Shown here: positions 8,492 to 20,868 of the stretch, piece after piece
Position numbering within the stretch: the first letter of the stretch is position 1
Layout: every line of letters starts with the position of its first letter
Origin: an uncultured Clostridia bacterium
GTDB taxonomy: Bacteria > Bacillota > Clostridia > TANB77 > CAG-508
Assembly: GCA_947628115.1 (NCBI GenBank)
Contig: CANQYS010000013.1
Coordinates: 1-40,407, forward strand
Length of the DNA: 40,407 nt
Direction of reading: 5' to 3'
Made by a program: the position numbers and the translations under genes
The notes under the pieces: generated by a model
Databases searched by the model: none
The model's input: the letters and a program-made list of their open reading frames with translations, nothing else
Told to the model about the DNA's origin: nothing

Positions 8492-9130
8492 ATGAGAAAT
8501 ATCTTAGTATTTACATCAATTATCGCTTGCTTGTTGTTATTTGCTAGCTGTGGCAATGAAAGCAATCAGGCAGAAACCAATGAATCTATTTCACAAGAAG
8601 ATTATTATTTAGATTTAGCAAAGAATGCTAAATCATACGCAGAAGTCTACGATATCTTAAAAAGAAATGATTCAAAGGAATTCCAGATTTCGTTGGCAAA
8701 TTTGGATAATGATATAGTTCAGGAAGCATTACTGAATTATGACAACCTAAGTAGCGATGCTTTGGTTACAGTCTGTGAAAATCCTTGTAGTAAAAATATT
8801 AATTTTTACCAGGTTAAGCAGTTTTTTGAGTCTGCAATATATAACGCAGAATTAACTGCTGAGCAAGAAATTAGAATTGCACAGACAAAAAAACTTCCAA
8901 TGCAGGAGGGAGTCCTTTATCGGAAAAACCTTAGTGCAGAGGCACTGGTTTATCTCTTAGACTCGAATAATACTTGTTATTCTATTTTGAACTTAAACTA
9001 TTGTGGATATCAGGAAAGTATTAAAGAGAAAATTCTAAGGACTGAATTTACTCTAGAGCAAAAAGAAAAGCTCTTGGAACTTGATATTAATATAGTTACA
9101 AGTGCATTGAAACAAAAAGAAACGCTCTAG
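8492..9130 (+). CDS. Putative lipoprotein, likely acquired, contains CGG
   Basis: A 212-residue secreted lipoprotein. The ATG at 8492 follows AGGAGG. A hydrophobic signal ends in the lipobox LLFASC, so Cys about 20 would be lipidated by Lgt. The rest is helical with short repeating units (LSSDALVTVCENP, LSAEALVYLLDSN, FTLEQKEKLLELD), reminiscent of helical repeat proteins; function unknown. Codon use differs from the host genes (more ATT, CTT, GAG, CAG). Residue 144 is CGG followed by A (8921-8923). A +1 shift there would stop after 12 more codons, whereas the zero frame continues sensibly. This is the second exception to the CGG pattern. Confidence 0.75.
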   Translation: MRNILVFTSIIACLLLFASCGNESNQAETNESISQEDYYLDLAKNAKSYAEVYDILKRNDSKEFQISLANLDNDIVQEALLNYDNLSSDALVTVCENPCSKNINFYQVKQFFESAIYNAELTAEQEIRIAQTKKLPMQEGVLYRKNLSAEALVYLLDSNNTCYSILNLNYCGYQESIKEKILRTEFTLEQKEKLLELDINIVTSALKQKETL

Positions 9131-9131
9131 A

Positions 9132-9173
9132 AAATAGTAACACCTAAGAAATAAATCTTAGGTGTTACTATTT
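9132..9173. terminator. Strong stem-loop terminator after the lipoprotein gene
   Basis: An 18-base perfect stem (AAATAGTAACACCTAAGA with its complement) around AATAAA, followed by AACAAAT. It is symmetrical enough to work in both directions. Confidence 0.75.
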
Positions 9174-9289
9174 AACAAATGTTTTCAATAACAACTCTCT
9201 CTTATGACTAAATAAAAAAAGAATGTGTTGAACATTATATAGATAAAAAACAAAAATTACAAAATGCAAAAAGTAATTTAAAAAAAATG

Positions 9290-9319
9290 TTGACAAGCCA
9301 CATTTTAATGTGATATTAT
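9290..9319 (+). promoter_or_regulatory. rpoBC promoter
   Basis: Perfect TTGACA (9290-9295), an 18-base spacer and TATTAT (9314-9319; an overlapping TATAAT starts at 9317). It is the only consensus promoter between the upstream terminator and rpoB, and implies a leader of roughly 460 bases. Confidence 0.75.
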
Positions 9320-9324
9320 AATAA

Positions 9325-9500
9325 AGCACATATTTTACGGCTAAAAATATGTAGCTCTTATAACACTAAGGGTGGTTAAAATAAAAAAAATAGTTATATA
9401 AATTTAAAATAAATAAAAGTGTAGGGATGTAACAATTTAAAAACATCTAAAAGTAAAATAAAAATTACTTTTTTCTACACTTTTTTGTATTGCTTTTTAA
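9325..9500 (+). promoter_or_regulatory. Structured rpoBC leader with terminator-like fold
   Basis: A first hairpin pairs ACATATTTT with AAAAATATGT near 9330-9352. Then AAAAGTGTAG (9415-9424) pairs with CTACACTTTTTT (9475-9486), enclosing two smaller stems (GATGT/ACATC and AAAGTAA/TTACTTT), and ends in a T run. The shape resembles a branched attenuator. A strong AAGGAGG follows near 9510 but opens no reading frame of note. rpoB here lacks the usual upstream rplJ-rplL. Confidence 0.5.
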
Positions 9501-9606
9501 AATTAAATAAGGAGGAATTAAATATTAATTTAGGTTATAAAAATCAAAATTGATTTAGGGCAGTACAGTTTTGATAGATATAATACATTAATATTTAAGA
9601 GGGACC

Positions 9607-9775
9607 TTGTTTGATTTAGAAGTTGAAATTTGGTATTTAGAATTTAGATACAAATCATAACCAAATTTTCAACATATATATCTGCTCTACAAATGGATGG
9701 AATGGAATATATAGCTTGGAAATGAATTTATTTAATTTTCCAAACACCAAATTCTAAAATCCAACATCTAAATAA
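9607..9775. repeat. Palindromic repeat directly upstream of rpoB
   Basis: GATTTAGAAGTTGAAATTTGG at the left is mirrored by CCAAACACCAAATTC and ATCCAACATCTAAAT at the right. The latter runs into the rpoB ribosome binding site. It belongs to the same family as 5207-5318 and 13521-13612. Confidence 0.55.
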
Positions 9776-9790
9776 GGGGAGTTGATTTAT

Positions 9791-12700
9791 TTGTTAAAAG
9801 ACTTAAATTATGAAAAGACAACAAGAAAAACATTTGCAAAAATTGGAGATTTTATTGATATTCCAAATTTAATCCAAGTACAAAAAGATTCTTATGATTG
9901 GTTTGTAAGGGAAGGACTTGGAGAAGTATTAAAAGATATTTCACCTATTATTGATTATTCTGGTAATTTAGTTCTTGAATTTTTTGATTATTATATGGAA
10001 GAAAAAACTAAATATTCTTTAGAAGAAGCTAAAGAAAGAGATGCAACTTACTCTACAAGATTACATGTGAAAGTAAGGCTTATTAATCGTGAAACTGGAG
10101 AAATTAAAGAGCAAGAAATTTATTTAGGCGATTTTCCACTAATGACAGATAGTGGTACATTTGTAATAAATGGTGCTGAAAGGGTTGTAGTAAGTCAATT
10201 AGTACGTTCACCAGGATGCTACTATGAATCAGATTATGATAAAACAGGAAAAAAACTATATAAATCTACAGTTATGCCAATAAGAGGAGCATGGCTAGAA
10301 TATGAAACAGATAGTAATGACATATTTTACGTAAGAATTGATAGAACAAGAAAATTACCTGTAACAGTTCTTTTAAGAGCAATAGGATTAGTTTCAGATG
10401 AACAAATAATAGATGTATTTGGAGAAGATGAAAAAATTCTAGCAACAATAGCAAAAGACACTGTAAAAACAAGTGAAGAAGCAATTGTTGAGATTTATAA
10501 AAAATTAAGACCAGGAGAACTTCCAACAGTAGATGCAGCAAGAAATTTATTTAACAACTTATTCTTTGACCCAAGAAGATATGACTTAGCAAAAGTAGGA
10601 AGATATAAATTTAATAAAAAGTTAAATTTAGCATCAAGAATAACAGGCCAAGTGGCATATAATGATATTCTAAATAGCGAAACTGGTGAAATATTAGTAG
10701 AAAAAGATACAGTTATTTCTAAAGAAATTGCTAAGGAAATACAAAATTTGGGAATAAATATTGTTGATGTAAAAGTTGATGATAAAAAAGTTAGAGTAAT
10801 AGGGAATGGAACTGTAGATATAAAGGCATATGTAGATATAGAAAAGCTAGGAATAAAAGTAAAAGAATTAGTAAACTATGAAGTACTAAAAAATATATTA
10901 GAAAATACAGATAAAAATGATTTGAAAAAAGTAATAGAAGAAAGAATGGACGAATTAGTTCCAAAGAATATTGTAACAGAAGATATGGTATCGTCAATAA
11001 ATTATTTATTAAACTTGCAATATGGTTTAGGAAAAGTCGATGATATTGACCATTTAGGAAACAGACGTATAAGATGTGTTGGAGAACTTTTACAAAATCA
11101 ATTTAGAATTGGTCTTACAAGACTTGAAAGAGTTGTTCGTGAGAGAATGACAATACAAGACTTAGATGTTATAACACCACAAACATTAATAAACACAAAA
11201 CCAATAACATCATCAATAAGAGAATTCTTTGGTAGTTCACAATTATCACAATTTATGGATCAAACAAATCCATTATCAGAACTAACACATAAAAGAAGAA
11301 TTTCAGCTTTAGGACCTGGTGGACTTTCTAGAGAAAGAGCCGGATTTGAAGTTCGTGATGTTCACTATACACACTATGGAAGACTTTGTCCAATAGAATC
11401 TCCAGAAGGACCAAACATTGGATTAATATCTGCGCTTTCAACATTTGCAGTAATAAATGAATATGGATTTGTGGAAACACCATATAGAAAAATAGATCCA
11501 AAAACACACAAAATTACAGATGAAGTTACATATATGACAGCCGATGAAGAAGATGAATATATTATTGCACAAGCAACAGAACCTATGACAAAAGAAGGAA
11601 AATTTAAAAACAAGCTAATAAGAGTTAGGTACTTAGATGAAATTATAGAAGTTGAACCAGAAAGAGTAGATTATATTGATATATCGCCAAAACAGTTAGT
11701 ATCTGTGGGCGCTGCAATGATACCATTCTTAGAACATGATGATGCTAACCGTGCATTAATGGGTGCTAACATGCAACGTCAAGCAGTTCCTCTAATGATT
11801 ACAGATTCACCAATAGTCGGAACAGGTATAGAATATAGAGCTGCAAAAGACTCTGGAATAACTGTGCTTGCAAAAAATGATGGTATAGTTGAAAGAGTTA
11901 CTGGTGACGAAATTATTATAAAAACTAACTCAGGTGAAAAAAATACATACAAACTACGTAAATTTAAAAGAACAAATGGTGGAACATGTATAAATCAACA
12001 TCCAATAGTTGTAAAAGGAGAAAAAGTAAAAGCAAATGATGTTATAGCAGATGGGCCTTCTACACAAAATGGTGAAATGGCGCTTGGTAAAAATGTACTT
12101 ATAGCATTCACAACATGGGAAGGATATAACTACGAGGATGCAATATTACTTAGTGAAAGATTAGTTAAAGAAGATGTTTATACATCTATACATATAGAAG
12201 AATATGATTGCGAATGTCGAGACACAAAACTTGGAGCAGAAGAAATAACAAGAGATATTCCAAACATAGGTGAAGAAAATTTAAAAGACTTAGATGAAAA
12301 TGGAATTATAAGAATAGGTGCAGAAGTAAGACCAGGAGACATATTAGTAGGAAAAGTTACTCCAAAAGGAGAAACGGAATTATCAGCAGAAGAAAGATTA
12401 CTACGTGCAATATTTGGAGAAAAAGCAAGAGAAGTAAGAGATACATCACTTCGAGTACCACATGGAGAAGCAGGAACAATAGTAGATGTAAAAGTATATA
12501 ACAGGGATAACTCTGATGAACTTGGACCTGGTGTTAATGAAGTAATTAGAGTATATATTGCCCAAAAAAGAAAAATATCAGTTGGAGATAAAATGGCTGG
12601 ACGTCATGGTAACAAAGGTGTTATCTCAAGAATATTGCCAGTTGAAGATATGCCATTTATGCCAGACGGAACACCAGTTGATGTTGTTCTAAATCCACTT

Positions 12701-13513
12701 GGTGTGCCATCACGTATGAACCTTGGTCAAGTTTTAGAGGTTCACTTAGGCGCAGCTGCAAGGTTATTAGGAATAAAAGTTGCAACACCAGTATTTGACG
12801 GCGCAACAGAAGAAGATATAGTTGAATTATTAAAAGAATCAGGATTATCAGAAGATGGTAAAACAATACTTTATGATGGTAGAACAGGAGAGCCTTTCGA
12901 TAAACCAATAACAGTTGGTGTAATGTATATGCTTAAACTTCACCACTTAGTAGATGATAAAATACATGCTCGTTCAACTGGACCATACTCGCTAGTAACA
13001 CAACAACCTTTAGGAGGTAAAGCACAATTTGGTGGACAAAGATTTGGAGAAATGGAAGTTTGGGCACTAGAGGCATATGGTGCAGCCTATACTTTGCAAG
13101 AAATCTTAACAATAAAATCAGATGATGTAGTAGGAAGAGTAAAAACATATGAATCAATTGTTAAAGGTGAAAATGTTCCAGAACCAGGAGTTCCAGAAAG
13201 CTTTAAAGTATTAGTAAAAGAATTACAAAGCTTAGGACTAGATGTACGCTTGTATTCTGAGGATGACGAAGAACTAGAATTAAAAGAAAATATAGATGAA
13301 GGAATAGACTTAAATTTAGAAGAGTTAAATAAAGTTATACCAGACGAAGATGCAGTAGTTGATGAAGAAGAAATGAATGGAGATTTTATAGAAGAAGATT
13401 TTGACGAAGATATTATTGAAGACGAAGATATATCAATTGACGAAGACGAAATATTTGATAATGAACTTGGAACAGATAATATTATGAATGATGAAGACAT
13501 AATTGATGAATAA
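9791..13513 (+). CDS. rpoB: DNA-directed RNA polymerase subunit beta
   Basis: The beta subunit of RNA polymerase, full length at about 1240 residues. TTG at 9791 is chosen because GGGGAG (9776-9781) is spaced nine bases from it; the TTG at 9782 abuts that site. Characteristic blocks are visible: the rifampicin region ([41 protein letters not shown]), [32 protein letters not shown] and [20 protein letters not shown]. The last 80-90 residues are a very acidic Asp/Glu tail. It precedes rpoC by 120 bases. The gene has no in-frame CGG in over 1200 codons, while CGA and CGT are used for Arg (for example CGA in ECRDT and [10 protein letters not shown]). Confidence 0.98.
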   Translation: MLKDLNYEKTTRKTFAKIGDFIDIPNLIQVQKDSYDWFVREGLGEVLKDISPIIDYSGNLVLEFFDYYMEEKTKYSLEEAKERDATYSTRLHVKVRLINRETGEIKEQEIYLGDFPLMTDSGTFVINGAERVVVSQLVRSPGCYYESDYDKTGKKLYKSTVMPIRGAWLEYETDSNDIFYVRIDRTRKLPVTVLLRAIGLVSDEQIIDVFGEDEKILATIAKDTVKTSEEAIVEIYKKLRPGELPTVDAARNLFNNLFFDPRRYDLAKVGRYKFNKKLNLASRITGQVAYNDILNSETGEILVEKDTVISKEIAKEIQNLGINIVDVKVDDKKVRVIGNGTVDIKAYVDIEKLGIKVKELVNYEVLKNILENTDKNDLKKVIEERMDELVPKNIVTEDMVSSINYLLNLQYGLGKVDDIDHLGNRRIRCVGELLQNQFRIGLTRLERVVRERMTIQDLDVITPQTLINTKPITSSIREFFGSSQLSQFMDQTNPLSELTHKRRISALGPGGLSRERAGFEVRDVHYTHYGRLCPIESPEGPNIGLISALSTFAVINEYGFVETPYRKIDPKTHKITDEVTYMTADEEDEYIIAQATEPMTKEGKFKNKLIRVRYLDEIIEVEPERVDYIDISPKQLVSVGAAMIPFLEHDDANRALMGANMQRQAVPLMITDSPIVGTGIEYRAAKDSGITVLAKNDGIVERVTGDEIIIKTNSGEKNTYKLRKFKRTNGGTCINQHPIVVKGEKVKANDVIADGPSTQNGEMALGKNVLIAFTTWEGYNYEDAILLSERLVKEDVYTSIHIEEYDCECRDTKLGAEEITRDIPNIGEENLKDLDENGIIRIGAEVRPGDILVGKVTPKGETELSAEERLLRAIFGEKAREVRDTSLRVPHGEAGTIVDVKVYNRDNSDELGPGVNEVIRVYIAQKRKISVGDKMAGRHGNKGVISRILPVEDMPFMPDGTPVDVVLNPLGVPSRMNLGQVLEVHLGAAARLLGIKVATPVFDGATEEDIVELLKESGLSEDGKTILYDGRTGEPFDKPITVGVMYMLKLHHLVDDKIHARSTGPYSLVTQQPLGGKAQFGGQRFGEMEVWALEAYGAAYTLQEILTIKSDDVVGRVKTYESIVKGENVPEPGVPESFKVLVKELQSLGLDVRLYSEDDEELELKENIDEGIDLNLEELNKVIPDEDAVVDEEEMNGDFIEEDFDEDIIEDEDISIDEDEIFDNELGTDNIMNDEDIIDE

Positions 13514-13520
13514 AAATTAA

Positions 13521-17174
<3,654 letters not shown>

Positions 17175-17179
17175 AATTA

Positions 17180-17208
17180 AAATAGAAGGGAAAATCCCTT
17201 CTATTTTT
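17180..17208 (+). terminator. Terminator of rpoBC
   Basis: AATAGAAGGGA pairs with TCCCTTCTATT around AAA, followed by a T run six bases after the rpoC stop codon. Confidence 0.9.
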
Positions 17209-17217
17209 TATGAGACA

Positions 17218-17310
17218 TGTAGGGGCGGGCCTTGTGTCCGCCCAAAAAGAAATTAGCAAATCAACCAATTGCAAATGCTGTAGGGGCGGACACAAGGCCC
17301 GCCCCTACAC
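17218..17310. repeat. GC-rich inverted repeat
   Basis: TAGGGGCGGGCCTTGTGTCC (17220 onward) is the exact reverse complement of the segment ending at 17309. The two are separated by a spacer containing AAAAAGAAATTAGCAAATC. The same spacer motif occurs at 2700-2745. The GC content contrasts sharply with its surroundings. The rest of the 300-base gap holds a CCAAACACCAAATACC motif, a CAAACTACAATTT end (near 17340) and the prs promoter. Confidence 0.75.
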
Positions 17311-17401
17311 AAAATTCCAAATTCCAAACACCAAATACCATTATACAAACTACAATTTACCGCATAATTAAAATTAAAAATAAAATAATCTCGGAATTCT
17401 A

Positions 17402-17430
17402 TTGAAATCATAAAACAGTAATGCTAAAAT
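17402..17430 (+). promoter_or_regulatory. prs promoter
   Basis: TTGAAA, 17-base spacer, TAAAAT, ending 44 bases before the prs start codon. Confidence 0.55.
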
Positions 17431-17474
17431 AAATGTGTTAAAATCCGACAAAAAAATTAAATAGGGGGATAAAA

Positions 17475-18422
17475 ATGAACAACATTAAAATTTTTGCCTG
17501 TAATTCGGCAGAAGAATTTACAAAAGAAATATGTGAAAACTTAGGATTAGAAATGGGTAAAAAAGACTCATTTAAATTTGCAAATGATAATAGTTTTGTA
17601 CAATTAAAAGAAACAGTAAGAGAACATGATGTATATATAGTACAAACAACTCAGCCACCAGTAAATGAAAGAATTATGGAATTACTAATAACAATTGAGG
17701 CAGCAAAAAGAGCTGGAGCAAGAAGAATAACAGCAGTTCTTCCATATTTTATGTATTCAAGATCTGATAAAAAAGATCAATCAAGAGTTCCAGTAACCGC
17801 AAAACTTATGGCAACATTATTGGAAGCTGCAGGAGTAAATCATGTACTAACATGCGACCTACATAACCCTGCAATTCAAGCATATTTTAATATAATATGT
17901 GATAGAGTAACAGCAAAACATTTATTAGAAAAATACTTTGAAAATAAACATTTAAAAGACATGGTAGTAGTAGCAACAGATGCAGGAAGTTCAAAAAAAG
18001 CATATAAATATTCCAAATTTTTTGAATGTCCACTTGCATTAATTGATAAAAGAAGAGAATCAAATAACGATAATGCAGTTGCAACAAATATTATAGGTGA
18101 TATAGAAGGAAAAACAGCAGTTATATTTGATGATGAAGTAAGTACAGCAGGAACATTAGTAGAAGCCGCACATATTTTAAAAGAACATGGAGCAAAAGAA
18201 ATATATGCAGGAGCAACACATGGAGTATTAGTTGGACCAGCAATAGAAAGAATAGAAAAATCCCCAATAAAAGAATTGGTGGTAACAAACACAATTCCAA
18301 TAGAACCAGAAAAAATGATAGATAAAATAAAAGTTGTATCAATAGCTCCGTTATTTGCAGAGGCAATAAAAAGATTAAATGAAGCAAAACCACTTGGAGA
18401 TTTATTTGAATATGACAAATAG
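17475..18422 (+). CDS. prs: Ribose-phosphate pyrophosphokinase (PRPP synthetase)
   Basis: Prs makes PRPP from ribose 5-phosphate and ATP for purine, pyrimidine, histidine and NAD synthesis, and so feeds PurF. CDLHNPAIQAYF matches the family DLHxxQ metal/ATP motif. AVIFDDEVSTAGT is the ribose-phosphate loop (usually DDIIDTAGT). VLPYFMYSRSDKKDQSR is the flexible loop. At 315 residues it is full length, but several motifs diverge from the classical bacterial enzyme, including Asn in place of the Gln-Ile-Gln stretch. AGGGGGAT precedes the ATG. No CGG codon. Confidence 0.93.
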   Translation: MNNIKIFACNSAEEFTKEICENLGLEMGKKDSFKFANDNSFVQLKETVREHDVYIVQTTQPPVNERIMELLITIEAAKRAGARRITAVLPYFMYSRSDKKDQSRVPVTAKLMATLLEAAGVNHVLTCDLHNPAIQAYFNIICDRVTAKHLLEKYFENKHLKDMVVVATDAGSSKKAYKYSKFFECPLALIDKRRESNNDNAVATNIIGDIEGKTAVIFDDEVSTAGTLVEAAHILKEHGAKEIYAGATHGVLVGPAIERIEKSPIKELVVTNTIPIEPEKMIDKIKVVSIAPLFAEAIKRLNEAKPLGDLFEYDK

Positions 18423-18424
18423 CG

Positions 18425-18453
18425 TTGACAATTACAAAGTTTTACGATATAAT
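18425..18453 (+). promoter_or_regulatory. rpsU promoter
   Basis: Perfect consensus TTGACA, 17-base spacer, TATAAT. It starts three bases after the prs stop codon, so rpsU can be transcribed independently of prs. Confidence 0.88.
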
Positions 18454-18515
18454 ACTTAAAGTTAAATATCCCACTAAATGGTACAAGTAACAGTAGCGAG
18501 GGGAGGGAAATAAAA

Positions 18516-18686
18516 ATGTCAGAAATAAAAGTTAATAATGGTAATATAGAAGACGCATTAAAAAGATTTAAAAGACAATGCGTAAGAAATGGTGTTTTAC
18601 AAGAGGTTAGAAAAAGAGAACATTACGAAAAACCTAGTGTAAAAAGAAAGAAAAAATCAGAAGCTGCAAGAAAAAGAAAATTTTAA
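18516..18686 (+). CDS. rpsU: 30S ribosomal protein S21
   Basis: A 56-residue basic protein: [18 protein letters not shown], then [20 protein letters not shown] and a Lys/Arg-rich tail. This matches bacterial S21, which sits near the anti-Shine-Dalgarno region of the small subunit and helps initiation. GGGAGGG precedes the ATG. It is followed by yqeY, the common Firmicute arrangement. Confidence 0.95.
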   Translation: MSEIKVNNGNIEDALKRFKRQCVRNGVLQEVRKREHYEKPSVKRKKKSEAARKRKF

Positions 18687-18705
18687 AATATAAATTAGAA
18701 ATTAG

Positions 18706-18745
18706 AGGTGAGAAGTTAAAAAAATTTAAAGCTTTTCACCTTTTG
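18706..18745 (+). terminator. Terminator after rpsU
   Basis: AGGTGAGAAGTT pairs with AGCTTTTCACCT (one G-T pair) around an A-rich loop, followed by TTTGCTTT. It probably attenuates transcription before yqeY. Confidence 0.65.
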
Positions 18746-18840
18746 CTTTATTGTTTATATATAGACTTAAAAATTAAAAGTGAAAAATGAATAGTGAAGA
18801 GTATAAAATTTGCTTCACAAATTTTGAAGGAGGAAGAAAT

Positions 18841-19281
18841 ATGTTAAAAGAAAGATTAATGTCAGATTTAAAGGAATCTATGAAGGAAAAACAAGTATTA
18901 AGAAAAAATGTTGTCCAAATGATAAGAGCAGCAATACTTCAAGTTGAAAAAGATAAACAAATAGAACTAGATGATAATCAGGTATTGGAAATAATAGCAA
19001 AAGAATCTAAAAAAAGAAAGGACTCTTTAGCAGATTATGAAAAAAGTGGAAGACAAGAATTAATAGACCAAGTAAAACAAGAAATAGATATAATATCAGA
19101 ATACTTACCAAAACAATTAAGTAAAGAAGAAATAACAAACATAGTAAAAGAAGTAATACAAGAAACAGGAGCAAATACAATAAAAGATATGGGAAAGGTA
19201 ATGAAAGGTGCAAAAGAAAAAATAGGACCAGCAGCAGATGGAAAAACAATAAATGAAATTGTTAAAGAATTATTAAATTAG
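18841..19281 (+). CDS. yqeY: GatB/YqeY domain protein
   Basis: A 146-residue protein of the YqeY family, resembling the tail domain of the GatB amidotransferase subunit; its cellular role is not settled. The ATG at 18841 is chosen because AGGAGG lies directly upstream; the open frame extends to 18787 without a ribosome binding site. Typical motifs are LKESMKEKQVLRKNVVQMIRA, the KKRKDSLADYEKSGR region and the final MGKVMKGAKEKIGPAADGK. Confidence 0.93.
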   Translation: MLKERLMSDLKESMKEKQVLRKNVVQMIRAAILQVEKDKQIELDDNQVLEIIAKESKKRKDSLADYEKSGRQELIDQVKQEIDIISEYLPKQLSKEEITNIVKEVIQETGANTIKDMGKVMKGAKEKIGPAADGKTINEIVKELLN

Positions 19282-19287
19282 TAATAT

Positions 19288-19396
19288 AAATTGTAGTTTG
19301 TGTGAGGGGAATTCTAGGGACTGTCCCTAAAAATCACCAATTTTGGGGATTTTTGGGACTGTCCTGAATTCACCTGAAACACACAAACTAAATTTA
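19288..19396. repeat. MITE-like palindromic repeat, copy B
   Basis: Begins AAATTGTAGTTTGTGTGAGG. The core is GGGGAATTCTAGGGACTGTC, followed by an AAAATCACCAATTTTGGGGA palindrome and GACTGTCCTGAATTC. It ends CACAAACTAAATTT. It is nearly identical to 20750-20852 and, inverted, to 2801-2888. No reading frame. Confidence 0.85.
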
Positions 19397-19466
19397 TCAA
19401 TAAGAAAAGAATAAAAATTAAATATGTGGGGAAAATATAAACAATTGTAATGCAAGGAGGAAAAAT

Positions 19467-20748
19467 ATGTCATATAATATAAAAGAGATAAAGCAAGGCA
19501 TTAAATTACATTGTATAGATACAAATAAATTTAAAACAAATTTAATGGCTGTTTTTATTACATTACCATTAAATAAAGAGAGGGTAACATTTGATACGGT
19601 TATTCCTGCTGTTTTAAAAAGAGGAACAACAAATTTAAAGTCACAAGAAGAAATATCTAAGAAATTAGAAAATATGTATGGAGCAAGTTTTGATTGTGGT
19701 ATAGAAAAAATAGGTGATAATCATGTAATAAAATTTTATTTAGAAGCATTAAATGAAAATTTTATTCCAGAAAACAGTAATCAAAATATATCAAAAGATA
19801 GTATAGATTTATTGTTAGATATAATATTTAATCCATTAGTAGAAAATAATAAATTTAAAGAAGAATATGTACAAGCAGAAAAAAATAATATAAAACTATT
19901 AATAGAATCAAAAATAGATAACAAAGATCAATATGCTCTAAATAGATGTATAGAGGAAATGTATAAAGATAAACCATATGGATTATATAAGTTCGGCTAT
20001 GTAGAAGATTTAGAAAAAATAACTTCAGAGAATTTATATGAATATTACATGGAATTAATAAATAATAGTAAAATTGATATATTTGTTTCTGGAGAATTAA
20101 ATATTGACAATATAGTAGAAATAATAGAGAATAACCAAAATGTAAAAAAATTAAAAGAAAGACAAGCAAAATTTGTTGTAAATAATGAACAAACAGAAAA
20201 CAAACAAGAAGCACAAGAAAATGTAATAGAAGAAAAAATGGATATAACACAAGGAAAACTAGTTATAGGATTAGATGTTGAATTAAATGATCAAAACTCA
20301 AAATTTCCTGTATCTATTTATAACGTAATATTACGGAGAAAGTGCAACATCAAAATTATTCCAAAATGTAAGAGAAAAGGCAAGTTTAGCATATACAGCA
20401 AGATCAAATTATGTAAGACAAAAAAACAATATATATATAAGATGTGGAATAGAAATAGAAAATTATGAAAAAGCATTAAAAATAATAAAAGAGCAATTAG
20501 AAGAAATGAAAAATGGAAACTTTACAGAAGAGGACTTACAAAATGCTAAAAAATACATGATATCAGGAGTACAATCAGCACAAGATGAGCAAGACTCTGA
20601 AATAACATATTATATAGGTCAAGAATTATCTGGAATGCTTACAACATTTGAAGAATATATAAAAAAAATAAATGAAGTAACATTAGAAGATGTAAAAAAT
20701 GTCGCAAATAAAATAAAAACAAATACAATATATTTTTTAAAAAATTAA
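19467..20748 (+). CDS. yfmF: M16-family peptidase-like protein (YfmF type), with one +1 frameshift
   Basis: An insulinase-fold (M16) protein of 426 residues after frame restoration. The N-terminal half lacks the HxxEH zinc motif, as expected of the inactive YfmF-type partner; the catalytic partner lies immediately downstream. The frame breaks at 20334 in YNVILG: tta CGG aga becomes tta GGA gaa. It then continues ESATSKLFQNVREKASLAYT, the usual C-terminal M16 signature (SLAY). Without the shift about one third of the protein would be replaced by a basic nonsense tail of about 40 residues. AAGGAGG precedes the ATG. Confidence 0.9.
20334..20337 (+). other. CGGA +1 frameshift site in yfmF
   Basis: GTA ATA TTA CGG AGA. 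Skipping C20334 gives TTA GGA GAA AGT GCA, restoring LGESATSKLFQNVREK, where M16 proteins have a conserved L/F-G-x motif. Confidence 0.92.
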
Positions 20749-20749
20749 A

Positions 20750-20852
20750 TAAATTGTAGTTTGTGTAAGGGGAATTCTAGGGACTGTCCCTAAAAATCAC
20801 CAATTTTGGGGATTTTTGGGACTGTCCTGAATTCTCCGCAAACAACAATTTA
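20750..20852. repeat. MITE-like palindromic repeat, copy C
   Basis: Starts right after the yfmF stop with AAATTGTAGTTTGTGTAAGG. It carries the same GAATTCTAGGGACTGTCC core as copy B and ends CAAACAACAATTT, just before the yfmH ribosome binding site. It therefore fills the whole intergenic space of this gene pair. Confidence 0.87.
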
Positions 20853-20868
20853 TAAAAAGGAGATACGT

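Noticed and set aside
9505-9560. Small leader gene after the AAGGAGG near 9510
   Set aside because: Only an ATT-started ten-codon frame follows; no support beyond the ribosome-binding-like motif.
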